The notes beneath the pieces are model-generated. The model ran no database searches. It was not told where the DNA came from and saw only the letters and a list, made by a program, of their open reading frames with translations. Made by a program: the position numbers and the translations under genes. 64,000 bases of DNA from Desertibacillus haloalkaliphilus (lineage in GTDB: Bacteria > Bacillota > Bacilli > Bacillales > KJ1-10-99). Position 1 is the stretch's first letter; each line of letters opens with the position of its first letter. The DNA lies in NCBI RefSeq assembly GCF_019039105.1, contig NZ_JAHPIV010000009.1, positions 1 through 64,000 of the forward strand, given 5' to 3'. This document shows positions 49,971 to 60,375 of the stretch, one piece after another.

Positions 49971-50942
49971 TTATGTTAAGAATAGTTCTTGAAGTTTGTT
50001 TCGATCTGACGTTACTTCAAGTGCGATCATTAATTTAATTCTCGCTTTTTGACCATTTAAACCATTTGTGAAAATAATCCCAAGCTCTTTTAGGTGTCGT
50101 CCACCGCCACTATAACTATACGTATCTTGAACGATACCTCCAAAAGAACGAGAAACGAGAACAATTGGAATGTGGTGTTTGATCAGTTTCTCTAAACCCG
50201 GAACGATGCCTGGGGGAACATTTCCTTGTCCGAATGCCTCGATGACAAGTCCATCCATCGAAGTTGTTAAAATTGCATCAAGTAGGCTAGGGTCCATACC
50301 AGCATAACATTTTATTAATACAATATTTTTTGTTAATGTTGAAACGTCATAGCGTTCTCGTTTCGAAGGGACATGATGAAAATCAACATCGCGTCTTGTG
50401 ACAATTCCAATCGGCCCATATTGAGGGCTTTGAAATGTAGCAATATTGCTCGTGTGCGTTTTTGTTACATTTTTTGCAGTGTGAATCTCATCATTAAGAA
50501 CGACAAGAACGCCTTTGCCATGTGCTGCATCACTTGCTGCTGTTCGGACAGAAGAAATTAAATTATAAGGCCCATCCGCACCAAGTTCATTACTGGATCG
50601 CATCGCACCAGTAACAACGACTGGAACATCAGTATCAAGTAATAGGTCCAGTAAATATGCTGTTTCTTCGAGTGTATCTGTTCCGTGTGTAATGACAACG
50701 CCCTCAAAGTATTCCGTCTTGATACGGCGCTCAATTCGTTTAGACAATTCCAACATATGTTGTGGTGTGATGTGTGGCGAAGGCAAATGTAGAAAATCAT
50801 CAACGATCACGGAGGCAATTTTTGAAAGTGATTCAATTGTTGAATATAATGGATTTGAGACACTAGGGCCGACGGTACCTGTTTGTTCATCTTCATGCAT
50901 CGCGATCGTACCGCCTGTATGTAAAAGTAATATCTTTTTCAT
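49971..50942 (-). CDS. ansA: L-asparaginase, type I
   Basis: A 323-residue cytosolic asparaginase hydrolysing asparagine to aspartate and ammonia. Catalytic Thr motifs: LLHTGGTIAMHED (Thr10 region) and VVITHGTDTLEETAYLL (Thr/Asp/Lys set). The dimer/tetramer segment AFGQGNVPPGIVPGLE is conserved. ATG 50942 follows GAGGTGAAG. Confidence 0.92.
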   Translation of the reverse strand: MKKILLLHTGGTIAMHEDEQTGTVGPSVSNPLYSTIESLSKIASVIVDDFLHLPSPHITPQHMLELSKRIERRIKTEYFEGVVITHGTDTLEETAYLLDLLLDTDVPVVVTGAMRSSNELGADGPYNLISSVRTAASDAAHGKGVLVVLNDEIHTAKNVTKTHTSNIATFQSPQYGPIGIVTRRDVDFHHVPSKRERYDVSTLTKNIVLIKCYAGMDPSLLDAILTTSMDGLVIEAFGQGNVPPGIVPGLEKLIKHHIPIVLVSRSFGGIVQDTYSYSGGGRHLKELGIIFTNGLNGQKARIKLMIALEVTSDRNKLQELFLT

Positions 50943-51046
50943 AACTGCTTCACCTCATTTAATGTAGGCTTTCATAACCAAACTATGGTTTCTTAAATAA
51001 AAGTAACATGTTACGATGAAAAAAAACAGAGGGGAATGGAAGGCTG

Positions 51047-51721
51047 TTGTTTGCAGTTATATCTGCTGGAATTGCACCGGGCATCGCTTTGTTGTGTTAT
51101 TTTTATCTCAAAGATGACTATGAGCGTACAACGATTGCAATGGTGACTCGAAATTTTGTTTATGGCTCGCTTATAGTGTTTCCGGTGATGGTCCTACAGT
51201 ATGCTTTTGAAGCGGAAGGGTATCTACTAGATGCATTTAGCCATGCATTTATACGCGCTGGGCTCATTGAAGAATTTTTTAAATGGTTCCTGCTATTTTT
51301 TCTATCGTATAAACACGCAAGATTTAACGAACATTATGATGGAATCGTATTTGGAGCTGCTATATCATTAGGGTTTGCAACGGTTGAAAATATTTTATAC
51401 TTAATTGCTTATGGGATAGAAGGGGCGATTGGACGGGCGTTTTTTCCTGTATCGAGTCATGCATTATTTGGTGTGATTATGGGATATTATTTAGGTAAAG
51501 CAAGTGTTTCGTCTTCCAAAACCTTCATCTGGGTTTTCCTCTCTTTGACACTTCCAGTTGTATTGCATGGGCTATATGATTTTATGTTACTTGCAGCTAA
51601 TCAATACGTGAAGTTATTAATTGTACCGTTTATGTTTTTCTTATGGTGGTTAGCCTTACAAAAAGTAAAAAGGGCTAATCTGAGTCAACGCACAAAGGAT
51701 TTGCCGATAGATAAGGAGTGA
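51047..51721 (+). CDS. prsW: Membrane protease PrsW (site-1 protease)
   Basis: A 224-residue membrane metalloprotease that starts proteolysis of anti-sigma factor RsiW in B. subtilis, releasing sigma-W. Active-site sets: LIEEFFKWFLLFF, GAAISLGFATVENILYL, SSHALFGVIMGYY and LHGLYDFM. TTG 51047 is the only plausible start, with GAGGGGAATGGAAGG before it. Four bases separate its stop from the zinc-ribbon gene. Confidence 0.9.
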   Translation: MFAVISAGIAPGIALLCYFYLKDDYERTTIAMVTRNFVYGSLIVFPVMVLQYAFEAEGYLLDAFSHAFIRAGLIEEFFKWFLLFFLSYKHARFNEHYDGIVFGAAISLGFATVENILYLIAYGIEGAIGRAFFPVSSHALFGVIMGYYLGKASVSSSKTFIWVFLSLTLPVVLHGLYDFMLLAANQYVKLLIVPFMFFLWWLALQKVKRANLSQRTKDLPIDKE

Positions 51722-51725
51722 TACT

Positions 51726-51887
51726 GTGCCAGATAAGCGTTTTCGTATTGTCATTCGTTGTTCAAAATGTGGGGAAAAATATATACTTAGGGGTCGCCAG
51801 AATAAAGAAGGCGGCTATGATACTGGATTCAAACGATGTATTTGTGGGAATGAGGAGCAGCTTCGCGTTGAAGCTTCACCTGAATAA
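51726..51887 (+). CDS. Zinc-ribbon microprotein
   Basis: A 53-residue protein with Cys12-x2-Cys15 (RCSKCGEKY) and Cys38-x-Cys40 (KRCICGNEE), a small zinc-ribbon. GTG start with AAGGAG six bases upstream, overlapping the prsW end region, indicates translation together. It may match the small ypeQ gene of B. subtilis near prsW. Too short for most gene finders, so easily missed. Function unknown. Confidence 0.75.
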   Translation: MPDKRFRIVIRCSKCGEKYILRGRQNKEGGYDTGFKRCICGNEEQLRVEASPE

Positions 51888-51930
51888 AGGTGTCGTGACA
51901 AAACTAGTTAAACTATTGGCAATTGTTCGA

Positions 51931-51979
51931 GGCTAGGACAAAAGGTAAAAACCAACTCCTTTTGTCGTAGTCTTTTTTT
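51931..51979 (+). terminator. Terminator of prsW operon
   Basis: Core stem GACAAAAGG/CCTTTTGTC extended outward by GGCTA/TAGTC with a loop TAAAAACCAACT, then TTTTTTT. Sequence and loop resemble those of the terminator at 37436. Confidence 0.85.
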
Positions 51980-52270
51980 GTGGAAAAGGGGCGGAGATGG
52001 GAGTGTGAGGGAGAATGCACTGATGAGTAGAAGGTGGTTCAAGGAGTTGGCGCTGAGAAAAGAAGGTTGTTTAAACGATAAAAGAGTAACAGGTGAACCT
52101 GAAATTATAAGCGGTTGCTTTTTATATAAGAGTGTCCATGAAATCGTTTTCTTTTAAAGGAGATTTGTAAACTTTATAAAAATTATAAAAATACTCTTGT
52201 ATTCCCTACTGTTTTGCTGTATTTTAAACTAATAAGCTGAATATTTACTATTTATATATTATTAATAAAG
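51980..52270 (+). promoter_or_regulatory. Leader upstream of the SAM riboswitch with possible promoter
   Basis: No ORF. TTGTAT (52197-52202), 17-base spacer and TATTTT (52220-52225) form a modest sigma-A promoter that would start the riboswitch RNA near 52232. The region begins with AAGGGGCGGAG, an 11-base match to the start of the 29.6-kb repeat, not extended further. Confidence 0.4.
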
Positions 52271-52380
52271 TTCTTATCAAGAGAGACGGAGGGAATGGCC
52301 CGAAGAAGTCTCAGCAACCAGCCGCTAGTTATTGGTCAGGTGCTAAATCCATCAAGCGATGTGTGCTTGAAAGATAAGAA
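52271..52380 (+). promoter_or_regulatory. SAM-I (S-box) riboswitch aptamer
   Basis: S-box hallmarks in order: TTCTTATCAAGAGAGACGG, AGGGAATGGCCC, GAAGTCTCAGCAACC, and the closing CTTGAAAGATAAGAAG that pairs with the 5' end. With high SAM the terminator at 52395 forms and the methionine operon is shut down. Confidence 0.95.
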
Positions 52381-52394
52381 GAAGTTGAGACTAC

Positions 52395-52426
52395 AAAACC
52401 TTCTTCTTATCATGAAGAAGGTTTTT
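52395..52426 (+). terminator. S-box terminator
   Basis: Perfect stem AAAACCTTCTTC/GAAGAAGGTTTT, 7-base loop, followed by TATTATA. The left arm can pair with the GAAGAAG(TTG) sequence at the end of the aptamer as antiterminator. Confidence 0.9.
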
Positions 52427-52485
52427 ATTATACCCTGATAATTAGTAGTGGTTGAAGTACTGGTTTGTAAAAGGAGGAAAACAGG

Positions 52486-53604
52486 ATGAATAGAAAGCAA
52501 CTTGAAACAACATTGGTACAAATTGGTAACCGAACGGATGAGAGGACAGGTGCCGTTAATACACCTATTTACCTATCAACGGCTTATCGGCACGCGGGAA
52601 TTGGGCAGTCCACTGGCTATGATTATGCAAGAACTGGAAATCCAACGCGTGAAGTGTTGGAAAATGCGATTGCTGAACTTGAAGGTGGTGACCAAGGTTT
52701 TGCCTGTAGTTCGGGGATGGCTGCGATTCAAACTGTGTTATCATTGTTTGAACAGGGTGATGAGATTCTCGCTTCACAAGATTTGTATGGTGGAACCTAT
52801 CGGTTGTTTGAACAAGGGTGGACGAAATGGGGACTAACGTTTACATTTAGTGACCCACGAAACCTTGAGCAATTCGAACAACAAATAACCGATAAGACAA
52901 AAGCAATCTTTATTGAGACACCAACCAATCCATTAATGCAAGAAGCAGATCTCGGTGCCCTAAATCAACTGGCAAAAAAGCATGATTTACTGTTTATTGT
53001 AGATAACACCTTTTATACGCCGCTGTTACAACAACCCATTCGTGAAGGGGCAGATATTGTTATCCATAGTGCGTCAAAGTATTTAGGTGGTCATAATGAT
53101 TTGATTGCAGGCTTAATCGTTGCGAAGGGGAAAGAATTGTGTGAACAGCTTTTCTTATACCATAATGGAATTGGCGCAACTTTGGGTTCTTTTGATTCTT
53201 GGTTACTCATTCGTGGTATGAAAACACTTGCGTTACGCATGGACCAACATGAACGTAACGCGACAAAGGTTGTTGAATATTTAAGTAATCACCCTTGTGT
53301 CGATGAGGTTTTATATCCGGGACGAGGTGGGATGATTTCATTTCGAATTATAAGTGAAAACTGGGTGGATCCATTTTTACAACAATTAAAGCTGATTACA
53401 TTTGCAGAAAGTCTAGGTGGTGTTGAGAGTTTACTCACATATCCTGCCACACAAACCCATGCGGATATTCCTGAGGATGTTCGGGTCGCAAATGGGGTTT
53501 GTAATCGGTTGTTACGGTTTTCAGTTGGAGTGGAGTATGTTGAGGATTTAATTCAAGATTTAGAGCAAGCTTTTCGCTATGCCAAAGAGCATGAACAAAT
53601 TTAA
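52486..53604 (+). CDS. metI: Cystathionine gamma-synthase / O-acetylhomoserine (thiol)-lyase MetI
   Basis: A 372-residue PLP enzyme of the Cys/Met-metabolism family making cystathionine (or homocysteine) from acylated homoserine. PLP Lys is in VIHSASKYLGGHNDLIAG; others: YDYARTGNPTREVLE and FIETPTNPLMQ. ATG 52486 follows AAAGGAGG. First gene behind the S-box; followed after 23 bases by metC. Confidence 0.92.
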   Translation: MNRKQLETTLVQIGNRTDERTGAVNTPIYLSTAYRHAGIGQSTGYDYARTGNPTREVLENAIAELEGGDQGFACSSGMAAIQTVLSLFEQGDEILASQDLYGGTYRLFEQGWTKWGLTFTFSDPRNLEQFEQQITDKTKAIFIETPTNPLMQEADLGALNQLAKKHDLLFIVDNTFYTPLLQQPIREGADIVIHSASKYLGGHNDLIAGLIVAKGKELCEQLFLYHNGIGATLGSFDSWLLIRGMKTLALRMDQHERNATKVVEYLSNHPCVDEVLYPGRGGMISFRIISENWVDPFLQQLKLITFAESLGGVESLLTYPATQTHADIPEDVRVANGVCNRLLRFSVGVEYVEDLIQDLEQAFRYAKEHEQI

Positions 53605-53627
53605 TTAGAAATCGGGGGACGAGGACA

Positions 53628-54803
53628 ATGAGTCAAGATACGTATAGTTTTCAAACAAAATTGCTACATAACGATCATAAAGTTGATCAACAAACAGGAG
53701 CAGTGAGTGTACCGATTCAGCACGCGTCTACGTTTCATCAATTTGACTTTGAGACATTTGGTAATTACGATTACGGACGATCAGGGAACCCAACAAGAGA
53801 AGCGTTAGAGGAAACGATTGCCGAGTTAGAAGGTGGTTGTAGGGGATTTGCATTTTCATCTGGGATGGCGGCGATATCAACGTCATTTATGTTACTATCA
53901 AAGGGAGATCATGTCGTCTTAACAAAAGACGTCTATGGTGGAACGTTTCGTCTAGTAACAGAAGTTTTGACGCGGTTAGGTATTGATCATACGTTTGTTG
54001 ATATGACAGATGTAGAGGAAGTAAAAGAAAATATCCAACCGAACACAAGATTACTCTATATCGAAACGCCATCAAATCCGACATTGAAAATTACAGATAT
54101 CCGCGCAATAGTAAGCTTAGCAAAGCAGAACAATTGCCTAACGTTTTTAGATAATACGTTTTTAACACCAGCTCTTCAAAAGCCATTGGAACTTGGCATA
54201 GACGTAGTTTTACATAGTGCTACGAAGTTTATTGGCGGACATAGTGATGTCATTGCAGGCTTAGCTGTTGTCAGTGACCAAGAACTAGCGGATCAGCTTG
54301 CATTTTTACAAAACTCGTTTGGGGCAATATTAGGTGTTCAAGATTGCTGGCTTGTCTTAAGAGGGTTAAAAACGTTACATGTGCGAATGGAGCACTCGTC
54401 AAAGGCTGCTCATCAAATCGCTACGTGGTTAAGTGAGGTTCCTGAAGTTGAAGAGGTCTATTATCCAGGGTTAGAAAGCCATCGTGGTCATGACATTCAA
54501 GCGAACCAAGCACAGGGGTATGGTGCAGTCCTGTCCTTCCGTTTGCGAGATCGTGAAGCGGTTAAACAGTTTGTTGCGAATGCAAAAATTCCAGTATTTG
54601 CTGTCAGTTTAGGAGCTGTTGAATCGATTTTATCGTATCCGGCAACGATGTCGCATGCGGCGATGCCAAAAGATGAACGTGAAAAGCGAGGAATTAGTGA
54701 TGGTTTACTCCGTTTATCGGTCGGGTTGGAGAAGCCGGAGGATCTTATCGCTGATTTTGAGCAAGCTTTTAACCAGATTCGTCAGAATGTTACGCCATCT
54801 TAA
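53628..54803 (+). CDS. metC: Cystathionine beta-lyase MetC
   Basis: A 391-residue PLP enzyme splitting cystathionine to homocysteine, pyruvate and ammonia. PLP Lys lies in VVLHSATKFIGGHSDVIAG; YDYGRSGNPTREALEETI and LYIETPSNPTLK are conserved. It is a paralogue of MetI beside it. ATG has GAGGAC upstream. The operon continues with yitJ after 30 bases. Confidence 0.92.
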   Translation: MSQDTYSFQTKLLHNDHKVDQQTGAVSVPIQHASTFHQFDFETFGNYDYGRSGNPTREALEETIAELEGGCRGFAFSSGMAAISTSFMLLSKGDHVVLTKDVYGGTFRLVTEVLTRLGIDHTFVDMTDVEEVKENIQPNTRLLYIETPSNPTLKITDIRAIVSLAKQNNCLTFLDNTFLTPALQKPLELGIDVVLHSATKFIGGHSDVIAGLAVVSDQELADQLAFLQNSFGAILGVQDCWLVLRGLKTLHVRMEHSSKAAHQIATWLSEVPEVEEVYYPGLESHRGHDIQANQAQGYGAVLSFRLRDREAVKQFVANAKIPVFAVSLGAVESILSYPATMSHAAMPKDEREKRGISDGLLRLSVGLEKPEDLIADFEQAFNQIRQNVTPS

Positions 54804-54833
54804 GTGCTATAACGAGTGGAAGGAAGGGGAAAC

Positions 54834-56678
54834 ATGAACTTATTAAAAGACCTACAAGAAAAAATACTGATCGGGGATGGAGCCATGGGGACTCTCCTTT
54901 ATCATCAAGGTGTGGATCGTTGCTATGAAGAGTTGAACCTTTCAAATCCTGAACGAATAGCAGATATCCATCAATCTTATCTTGATGCAGGTGCTCAAGT
55001 GCTACAAACCAATTCGTATGCAGCTAACGAATTGAAATTATCACGGTATGGGCTTGAAGATCAGGTTAGTAAAATCAATAAAGCAGCGGTTGCAGTTGCC
55101 AAGCAAGTAGCAGGCAAAGATGCTTATGTATTGGGGACAATTGGTGGCGTTCGTGGGATCCAGAAAAAAGACGTTTCCATGCAAGATGTGACAAACAGTT
55201 TTTATCAACAGTTTTCAGTATTAGCAGAAGAGCGTGTCGATGGTTTATTGCTTGAAACGTATTATGATTTTGAAGAGATAAAAACGGTTTTAAAGTTAGC
55301 TCGCAATTACACCGACATGCCGATTATTGCGCAAGTATCATTAGGTGAAGTGGGTGTGTTACATGGTGGTATGAATGTGGCAGATGCGCTATCTGAATTG
55401 GCACAACTAGGTGCGAATGTCGTCGGAATCAACTGCCATATGGGACCATACCATACAATTCGTTCATTAGAAGAGGTCCCTCTCTTTGACCATGCTTATC
55501 TATCTGCCTACCCTAATGCTAGTTTGCCAGATTATCGCGATGGTCGATTTGTTTATCAATCAAATCCAAGTTATTTTGCAGATAGTGCTCTTCGCTTAAG
55601 AGAGCAAGGTGTACGTTTACTTGGTGGATGCTGTGGAACAACTCCTGAACACATTGCAGCTATGGCTAATGCGGTGAATGGGTTAACACCTGTTAATACA
55701 AAAGTAGTTAAAAGTGAGGGAGTGCGCGAAAAAATAACGACAATCGAACCACAACGAGAAGAAGCGATTCATGAGGTTGTATCAAGAAGAAAATCAGTGA
55801 TTGTAGAATTAGATCCGCCCAAAAAATTAACGAGTATTGATAAATTTCTCGAAGGGGCAAAACAGCTAAAGATCTCCGGGGTAGATGCAATAACCATGGC
55901 AGATAATTCATTAGCATCACCGCGTATTGATAACATGGCATTAGGCTCTATTCTTAAAAATGATCTACAAACACGTCCACTCGTCCATGTGACGTGCCGC
56001 GATCGAAATTTAATTGGTTTACAATCACATTTAATGGGGTTGCATACGTTAGGCATTAATCAATTGTTAGCTGTTACTGGAGATCCAACGAAGGTGGGGG
56101 ACTTTCCAGGAGCTAGTTCGGTTTATGATCTCTCATCATTTGATCTGATTCGTATGATTAAACAGCTGAACGAGGGGATATCGTTTTCGGGGAAAGCACT
56201 CGGTGAAAAAACAAACTTCTCGGTAGCCGCAGCTTTTAATCCCAATGTTCGTCATCTGGAGCGAGCGGTAAAAAGGCTTGAAAAGAAAATAGATTGTGGA
56301 GCAGATTATTTTATGAGTCAGCCGATATACAGTAAGGAGCAGATTGTTGAAGTCTATGAAGCGACTAAGCATTTATCGAAGCCGATCTATATCGGGATCA
56401 TGCCGCTTACGGGCTACCGCAATGCTGAATTTCTTCACAATGAAGTTCCTGGCATCAAGTTAACTGACGATATCCGCGAACGGATGGCCTCGCATGGCGA
56501 AGACCGTGAAGCAGCCCAACAAGAAGGGATTGCAATAGCGAAGGATTTAATTGATACGGCTTATGAGTATTTTAATGGCATTTATTTGATCACGCCATTT
56601 TTACGTTATGAAATGACTGTCACGTTAACCAACTACGTTCAACAAAAAGATATAGTAAATAACCAATTTGTGCAGTAG
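54834..56678 (+). CDS. yitJ: Bifunctional homocysteine S-methyltransferase / methylenetetrahydrofolate reductase
   Basis: A 614-residue fusion as in B. subtilis YitJ. The N-terminal half (about 1-290) is a zinc homocysteine methyltransferase with DGAMGTLLY and the zinc Cys pair [11 protein letters not shown]. The C-terminal half (about 320-610) is a MetF-type FAD reductase ([37 protein letters not shown]) making 5-methyl-THF for MetH. ATG 54834 follows AAGGAAGGGG; an in-frame ATG at 54816 has no ribosome site. Confidence 0.93.
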   Translation: MNLLKDLQEKILIGDGAMGTLLYHQGVDRCYEELNLSNPERIADIHQSYLDAGAQVLQTNSYAANELKLSRYGLEDQVSKINKAAVAVAKQVAGKDAYVLGTIGGVRGIQKKDVSMQDVTNSFYQQFSVLAEERVDGLLLETYYDFEEIKTVLKLARNYTDMPIIAQVSLGEVGVLHGGMNVADALSELAQLGANVVGINCHMGPYHTIRSLEEVPLFDHAYLSAYPNASLPDYRDGRFVYQSNPSYFADSALRLREQGVRLLGGCCGTTPEHIAAMANAVNGLTPVNTKVVKSEGVREKITTIEPQREEAIHEVVSRRKSVIVELDPPKKLTSIDKFLEGAKQLKISGVDAITMADNSLASPRIDNMALGSILKNDLQTRPLVHVTCRDRNLIGLQSHLMGLHTLGINQLLAVTGDPTKVGDFPGASSVYDLSSFDLIRMIKQLNEGISFSGKALGEKTNFSVAAAFNPNVRHLERAVKRLEKKIDCGADYFMSQPIYSKEQIVEVYEATKHLSKPIYIGIMPLTGYRNAEFLHNEVPGIKLTDDIRERMASHGEDREAAQQEGIAIAKDLIDTAYEYFNGIYLITPFLRYEMTVTLTNYVQQKDIVNNQFVQ

Positions 56679-56748
56679 GCAATCATCTGAGGGTATGAGT
56701 TGGTGCATATAATCATTTGCTTTAAGAGAAGAAAGGAAAGGTCGCAAA

Positions 56749-59700
56749 ATGGCAATCAAACGATTTGAACAGCAATTAAAAAAGAAAATACTCGTTTTAG
56801 ATGGTGCGATGGGTACCATGCTGCAACAAGCGGATTTAAGTCCCGTTGACTTTGGTGGAGAGGAATATGACGGATGTAATGAATATTTGAATATAACGGC
56901 ACCGGAAGTGATCGAAAAAATTCACTATGATTACCTTGACGCCGGGGCAGACCTTATTGAAACGAATACATTCGGGGCAACGAGTATTGTATTAGCGGAT
57001 TATGATTTACAAGATCATGCTAAAGAAATCAACATCGCTTCCGCTCAAATTGCGAGAAAAGTGGCGGATCAGTTTTCTACAGAGGAGTGGCCTCGTTTCG
57101 TAGCGGGAGCAATGGGGCCAACGACTAAATCTCTATCAGTCACAGGTGGGGCGACATTTGAGCAGTTAGTGGACGCCTATGAAGAGCAAGCGGAAGCTTT
57201 GATCGAAGGTGAAGTCGATGTTCTTCTCCTTGAAACGAGTCAAGACATGCGAAATGTTAAGGCTGCTTATATTGGGATTGATCGAGTCTTTAAACGCCTA
57301 GCGGTGACTTTACCGATTATTGTTTCTGGAACGATTGAGCCGATGGGGACGACGCTAGCCGGACAAAATATTGAGGCGTTTTATCTATCGCTTGAACATA
57401 TGAAACCGACAGTAGTAGGCCTCAACTGTGCAACTGGACCTGAATTTATGCGTGATCATGTTCGTTCTTTGTCAGAATTGGCAACAACCTATGTTAGCTG
57501 TTATCCGAATGCGGGCCTTCCAGATGAAGAGGGTCATTACCATGAGTCACCAGAATCATTAGCGACAAAGCTTGTAGCTTTTGCCGAGAAAGGCTGGTTA
57601 AACCTTGTCGGTGGATGTTGTGGAACAACGCCAGAACACATTAAGGCGATTGTTGAAGCATTTAAGGACCAACAGCCACGTCAACTTAATGATGAACATC
57701 CTCATGCGGTATCAGGGATTGAACCGCTCGTCTATGACGACAGTATGCGTCCGTTATTCGTTGGTGAGCGTACGAACGTAATCGGCTCAAGAAAATTCAA
57801 GAGATTGATCGCTGAAGGGAAGTATGAAGAGGCTTCCGAAATTGCTCGAGCTCAAGTGAAGCGAGGGGCTCACGTGATTGATATTTGTTTAGCTGATCCT
57901 GACCGTGATGAATTGAGTGACATGGAAGAGTTTTTGAAGTTTGTCATCAATAAAGTGAAGGTCCCACTTATGATAGATACGACGGATGAAGTGGTATTAG
58001 AGCGCGCCTTGTCATATTCACAAGGAAAAGCAATTATTAATTCCATTAACCTTGAAGATGGAGAGGAGCGCTTTGAGAAAATAGCGCCAATTATCCATAA
58101 ATATGGTGCTGCGGTTGTCGTTGGGACGATTGATGAAGAGGGAATGGCAGTAACAGCCAAGCGTAAACTTGAAGTGGCTAAGCGTTCATATGACTTACTT
58201 GTCCATAAATATAAGATTGAGCCAAGTGATATTATCTTTGATCCACTTGTATTCCCAGTTGGGACAGGTGATGAGCAATATATCGGTTCAGCACAGGCGA
58301 CGGTTGATGGTATTCGTATGATTAAAGAAGAATTGCCCGAATGTTTAACGATTTTAGGAGTTAGTAATGTTTCTTTCGGTCTACCTCCTGTCGGTCGTGA
58401 AGTATTAAATGCAGTATATTTGTATCATTGTACACAGGCTGGTTTGGATTATGCGATTGTAAATACGGAGAAGTTAGAGCGTTATCCTTCCATTTCTGAT
58501 GATGAAAAAGAAATGGCAAGAACACTATTATTTGAAACGACAGATGAATCACTAGCAACGTTTACAGCGTTTTATCGTGGTAAAAAGGCTACAGACAAAG
58601 TTGTGAAAACGAACCTTACGTTAGAGGAACGACTCGCTAATTACATTGTTGAAGGTACAAAAGAAGGTCTGATCAAAGATTTAGATATAGCGCTAGAGAG
58701 CTATGATGATCCACTTAAGATCATCAACGGACCACTCATGAATGGTATGGATGAAGTTGGGCGCTTGTTTAATAACAATGAATTGATTGTTGCTGAAGTT
58801 CTTCAAAGTGCAGAAGTGATGAAGGCATCCGTTGCTCACCTTGAGCCGCACATGGAGAAAAAAGAAAATGATGACGGTAAAGGAAAAATCTTATTAGCGA
58901 CGGTCAAAGGTGATGTCCATGATATCGGTAAGAACCTTGTAGAAATCATTTTAAGTAACAATGGCTTTAAAATTGTCAATCTAGGAATTAAAGTAACTTC
59001 TAATGAACTACTTGAAGCGATCGACCGTGAAAAACCAGACGCGATTGGTTTATCTGGATTATTAGTTAAGTCAGCACAGCAAATGGTATTAACAGCTCAA
59101 GATTTAAAACAACAGAAAGTGTCGATTCCAATCCTTGTTGGTGGGGCAGCGTTAACACGTAAATTCACAGACACGAAGATTGCTGCGGAATATGATGGTG
59201 TTGTTGCTTACGCGAAGGATGCCATGAATGGCCTTGAAATTGCCAACCGAATTTTAAGTCCGGAAGAGCGAGAGAAGTTCATGACTGAATTAAAACATAA
59301 GCAGGAAAGCCAACTTGAGCGGTCAGTTGATCAGGTTGAACGAGGGGGCGCGGCATCAACAGCTGTGTTGACAAGATCAAATGTTTCAACAAGCGTTCCT
59401 GTCTTTACACCGCAAGATTTAAAACCACATGTCCTGCGCAACTATAAAATTAGCCATATTGAACCGTATATTAACTTACAAATGCTAATGGGGAAACATT
59501 TAGGTCTTCAAGGGAAAGTGAGTCGTTTGTTAGATGAAGGTAATGAAAAGGCGCTTAACCTCAAGGAAAAGATAGATGAGTTAATTCAGGATGCTAAACA
59601 AAACGGTACGATTGAGGCTAATGGGATGTATCAATTTTTCCCGGCACAATCGGATGGGAATGATATTATCATCTATGATCCGGTTGATAAGCAAACGGAA

Positions 59701-60198
59701 ATTGAACGATTTACGTTCCCGCGTCAGCCTGTAGAGCCGCACTTGTGTCTTGCTGATTATCTTCGCCCAGTTACTAGTGGTGAACTTGATTATGTTGGAT
59801 TTTTAGCAGTGACAGCAGGAAAAGGCATTCGCGATCTAGCAACAAAAGCAAAGGATGATGGTGATTACTTATACAGCCATCTCATTCAAGCAACTGCATT
59901 GGAAACTGCTGAAGCGTTTGCTGAACGTGTTCACCATTTAATGAGAGATCAATGGGGGTTCCCAGATTCACCAGATTTTACGATGCAAGAACGCTTTGCG
60001 GCTAAGTATCAAGGAGTTCGTGTATCATATGGTTATCCTGCTTGTCCGAACCTTGAGGACCAAGCGAAGTTATTTAAATTGCTACAGCCAGAACAGATTG
60101 GCATTCAGCTAACTGATGAATTCATGATGGAGCCCGAGGCAAGTGTCACAGCAATGGTATTTGCCCATCCAGAAGGTAGGTATTTTAATGTTAACTAA
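56749..60198 (+). CDS. metH: Cobalamin-dependent methionine synthase MetH
   Basis: A 1149-residue four-module enzyme transferring a methyl group from methyl-THF through methylcobalamin to homocysteine. Modules: homocysteine domain (1-310; [20 protein letters not shown]), pterin domain (330-600; VGERTNVIGSRKFKRLI), B12 domain (620-850) with lower-ligand His724 in GDVHDIGKNL, and SAM-dependent reactivation domain (890-1149; RVSYGYPACPNLEDQ). The ATG follows GAAAGGAAAGG. No B12 or S-box lies in the 70-base gap, so it belongs to the S-box operon. Confidence 0.95.
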   Translation: MAIKRFEQQLKKKILVLDGAMGTMLQQADLSPVDFGGEEYDGCNEYLNITAPEVIEKIHYDYLDAGADLIETNTFGATSIVLADYDLQDHAKEINIASAQIARKVADQFSTEEWPRFVAGAMGPTTKSLSVTGGATFEQLVDAYEEQAEALIEGEVDVLLLETSQDMRNVKAAYIGIDRVFKRLAVTLPIIVSGTIEPMGTTLAGQNIEAFYLSLEHMKPTVVGLNCATGPEFMRDHVRSLSELATTYVSCYPNAGLPDEEGHYHESPESLATKLVAFAEKGWLNLVGGCCGTTPEHIKAIVEAFKDQQPRQLNDEHPHAVSGIEPLVYDDSMRPLFVGERTNVIGSRKFKRLIAEGKYEEASEIARAQVKRGAHVIDICLADPDRDELSDMEEFLKFVINKVKVPLMIDTTDEVVLERALSYSQGKAIINSINLEDGEERFEKIAPIIHKYGAAVVVGTIDEEGMAVTAKRKLEVAKRSYDLLVHKYKIEPSDIIFDPLVFPVGTGDEQYIGSAQATVDGIRMIKEELPECLTILGVSNVSFGLPPVGREVLNAVYLYHCTQAGLDYAIVNTEKLERYPSISDDEKEMARTLLFETTDESLATFTAFYRGKKATDKVVKTNLTLEERLANYIVEGTKEGLIKDLDIALESYDDPLKIINGPLMNGMDEVGRLFNNNELIVAEVLQSAEVMKASVAHLEPHMEKKENDDGKGKILLATVKGDVHDIGKNLVEIILSNNGFKIVNLGIKVTSNELLEAIDREKPDAIGLSGLLVKSAQQMVLTAQDLKQQKVSIPILVGGAALTRKFTDTKIAAEYDGVVAYAKDAMNGLEIANRILSPEEREKFMTELKHKQESQLERSVDQVERGGAASTAVLTRSNVSTSVPVFTPQDLKPHVLRNYKISHIEPYINLQMLMGKHLGLQGKVSRLLDEGNEKALNLKEKIDELIQDAKQNGTIEANGMYQFFPAQSDGNDIIIYDPVDKQTEIERFTFPRQPVEPHLCLADYLRPVTSGELDYVGFLAVTAGKGIRDLATKAKDDGDYLYSHLIQATALETAEAFAERVHHLMRDQWGFPDSPDFTMQERFAAKYQGVRVSYGYPACPNLEDQAKLFKLLQPEQIGIQLTDEFMMEPEASVTAMVFAHPEGRYFNVN

Positions 60199-60207
60199 AT
60201 AAGTTAT

Positions 60208-60240
60208 AAAAGAACAGCTTTGTTGAGCTGTTCTTTTTTA
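60208..60240 (+). terminator. Terminator after metH
   Basis: A 12-bp perfect stem AAAAGAACAGCT/AGCTGTTCTTTT with a 6-base loop and T-run. Confidence 0.9.
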
Positions 60241-60375
60241 CGATGGTTTATAAATTGTTCTAAAGTAAATGACTATTTTGTATAAATTTTGATTGCTAAC
60301 AAACACTATCCATACCAACAAAAACAAAAGGTGGAAAAAAGCATTTTACTTTTTCAAAAAGGAGGTCCATACAAC

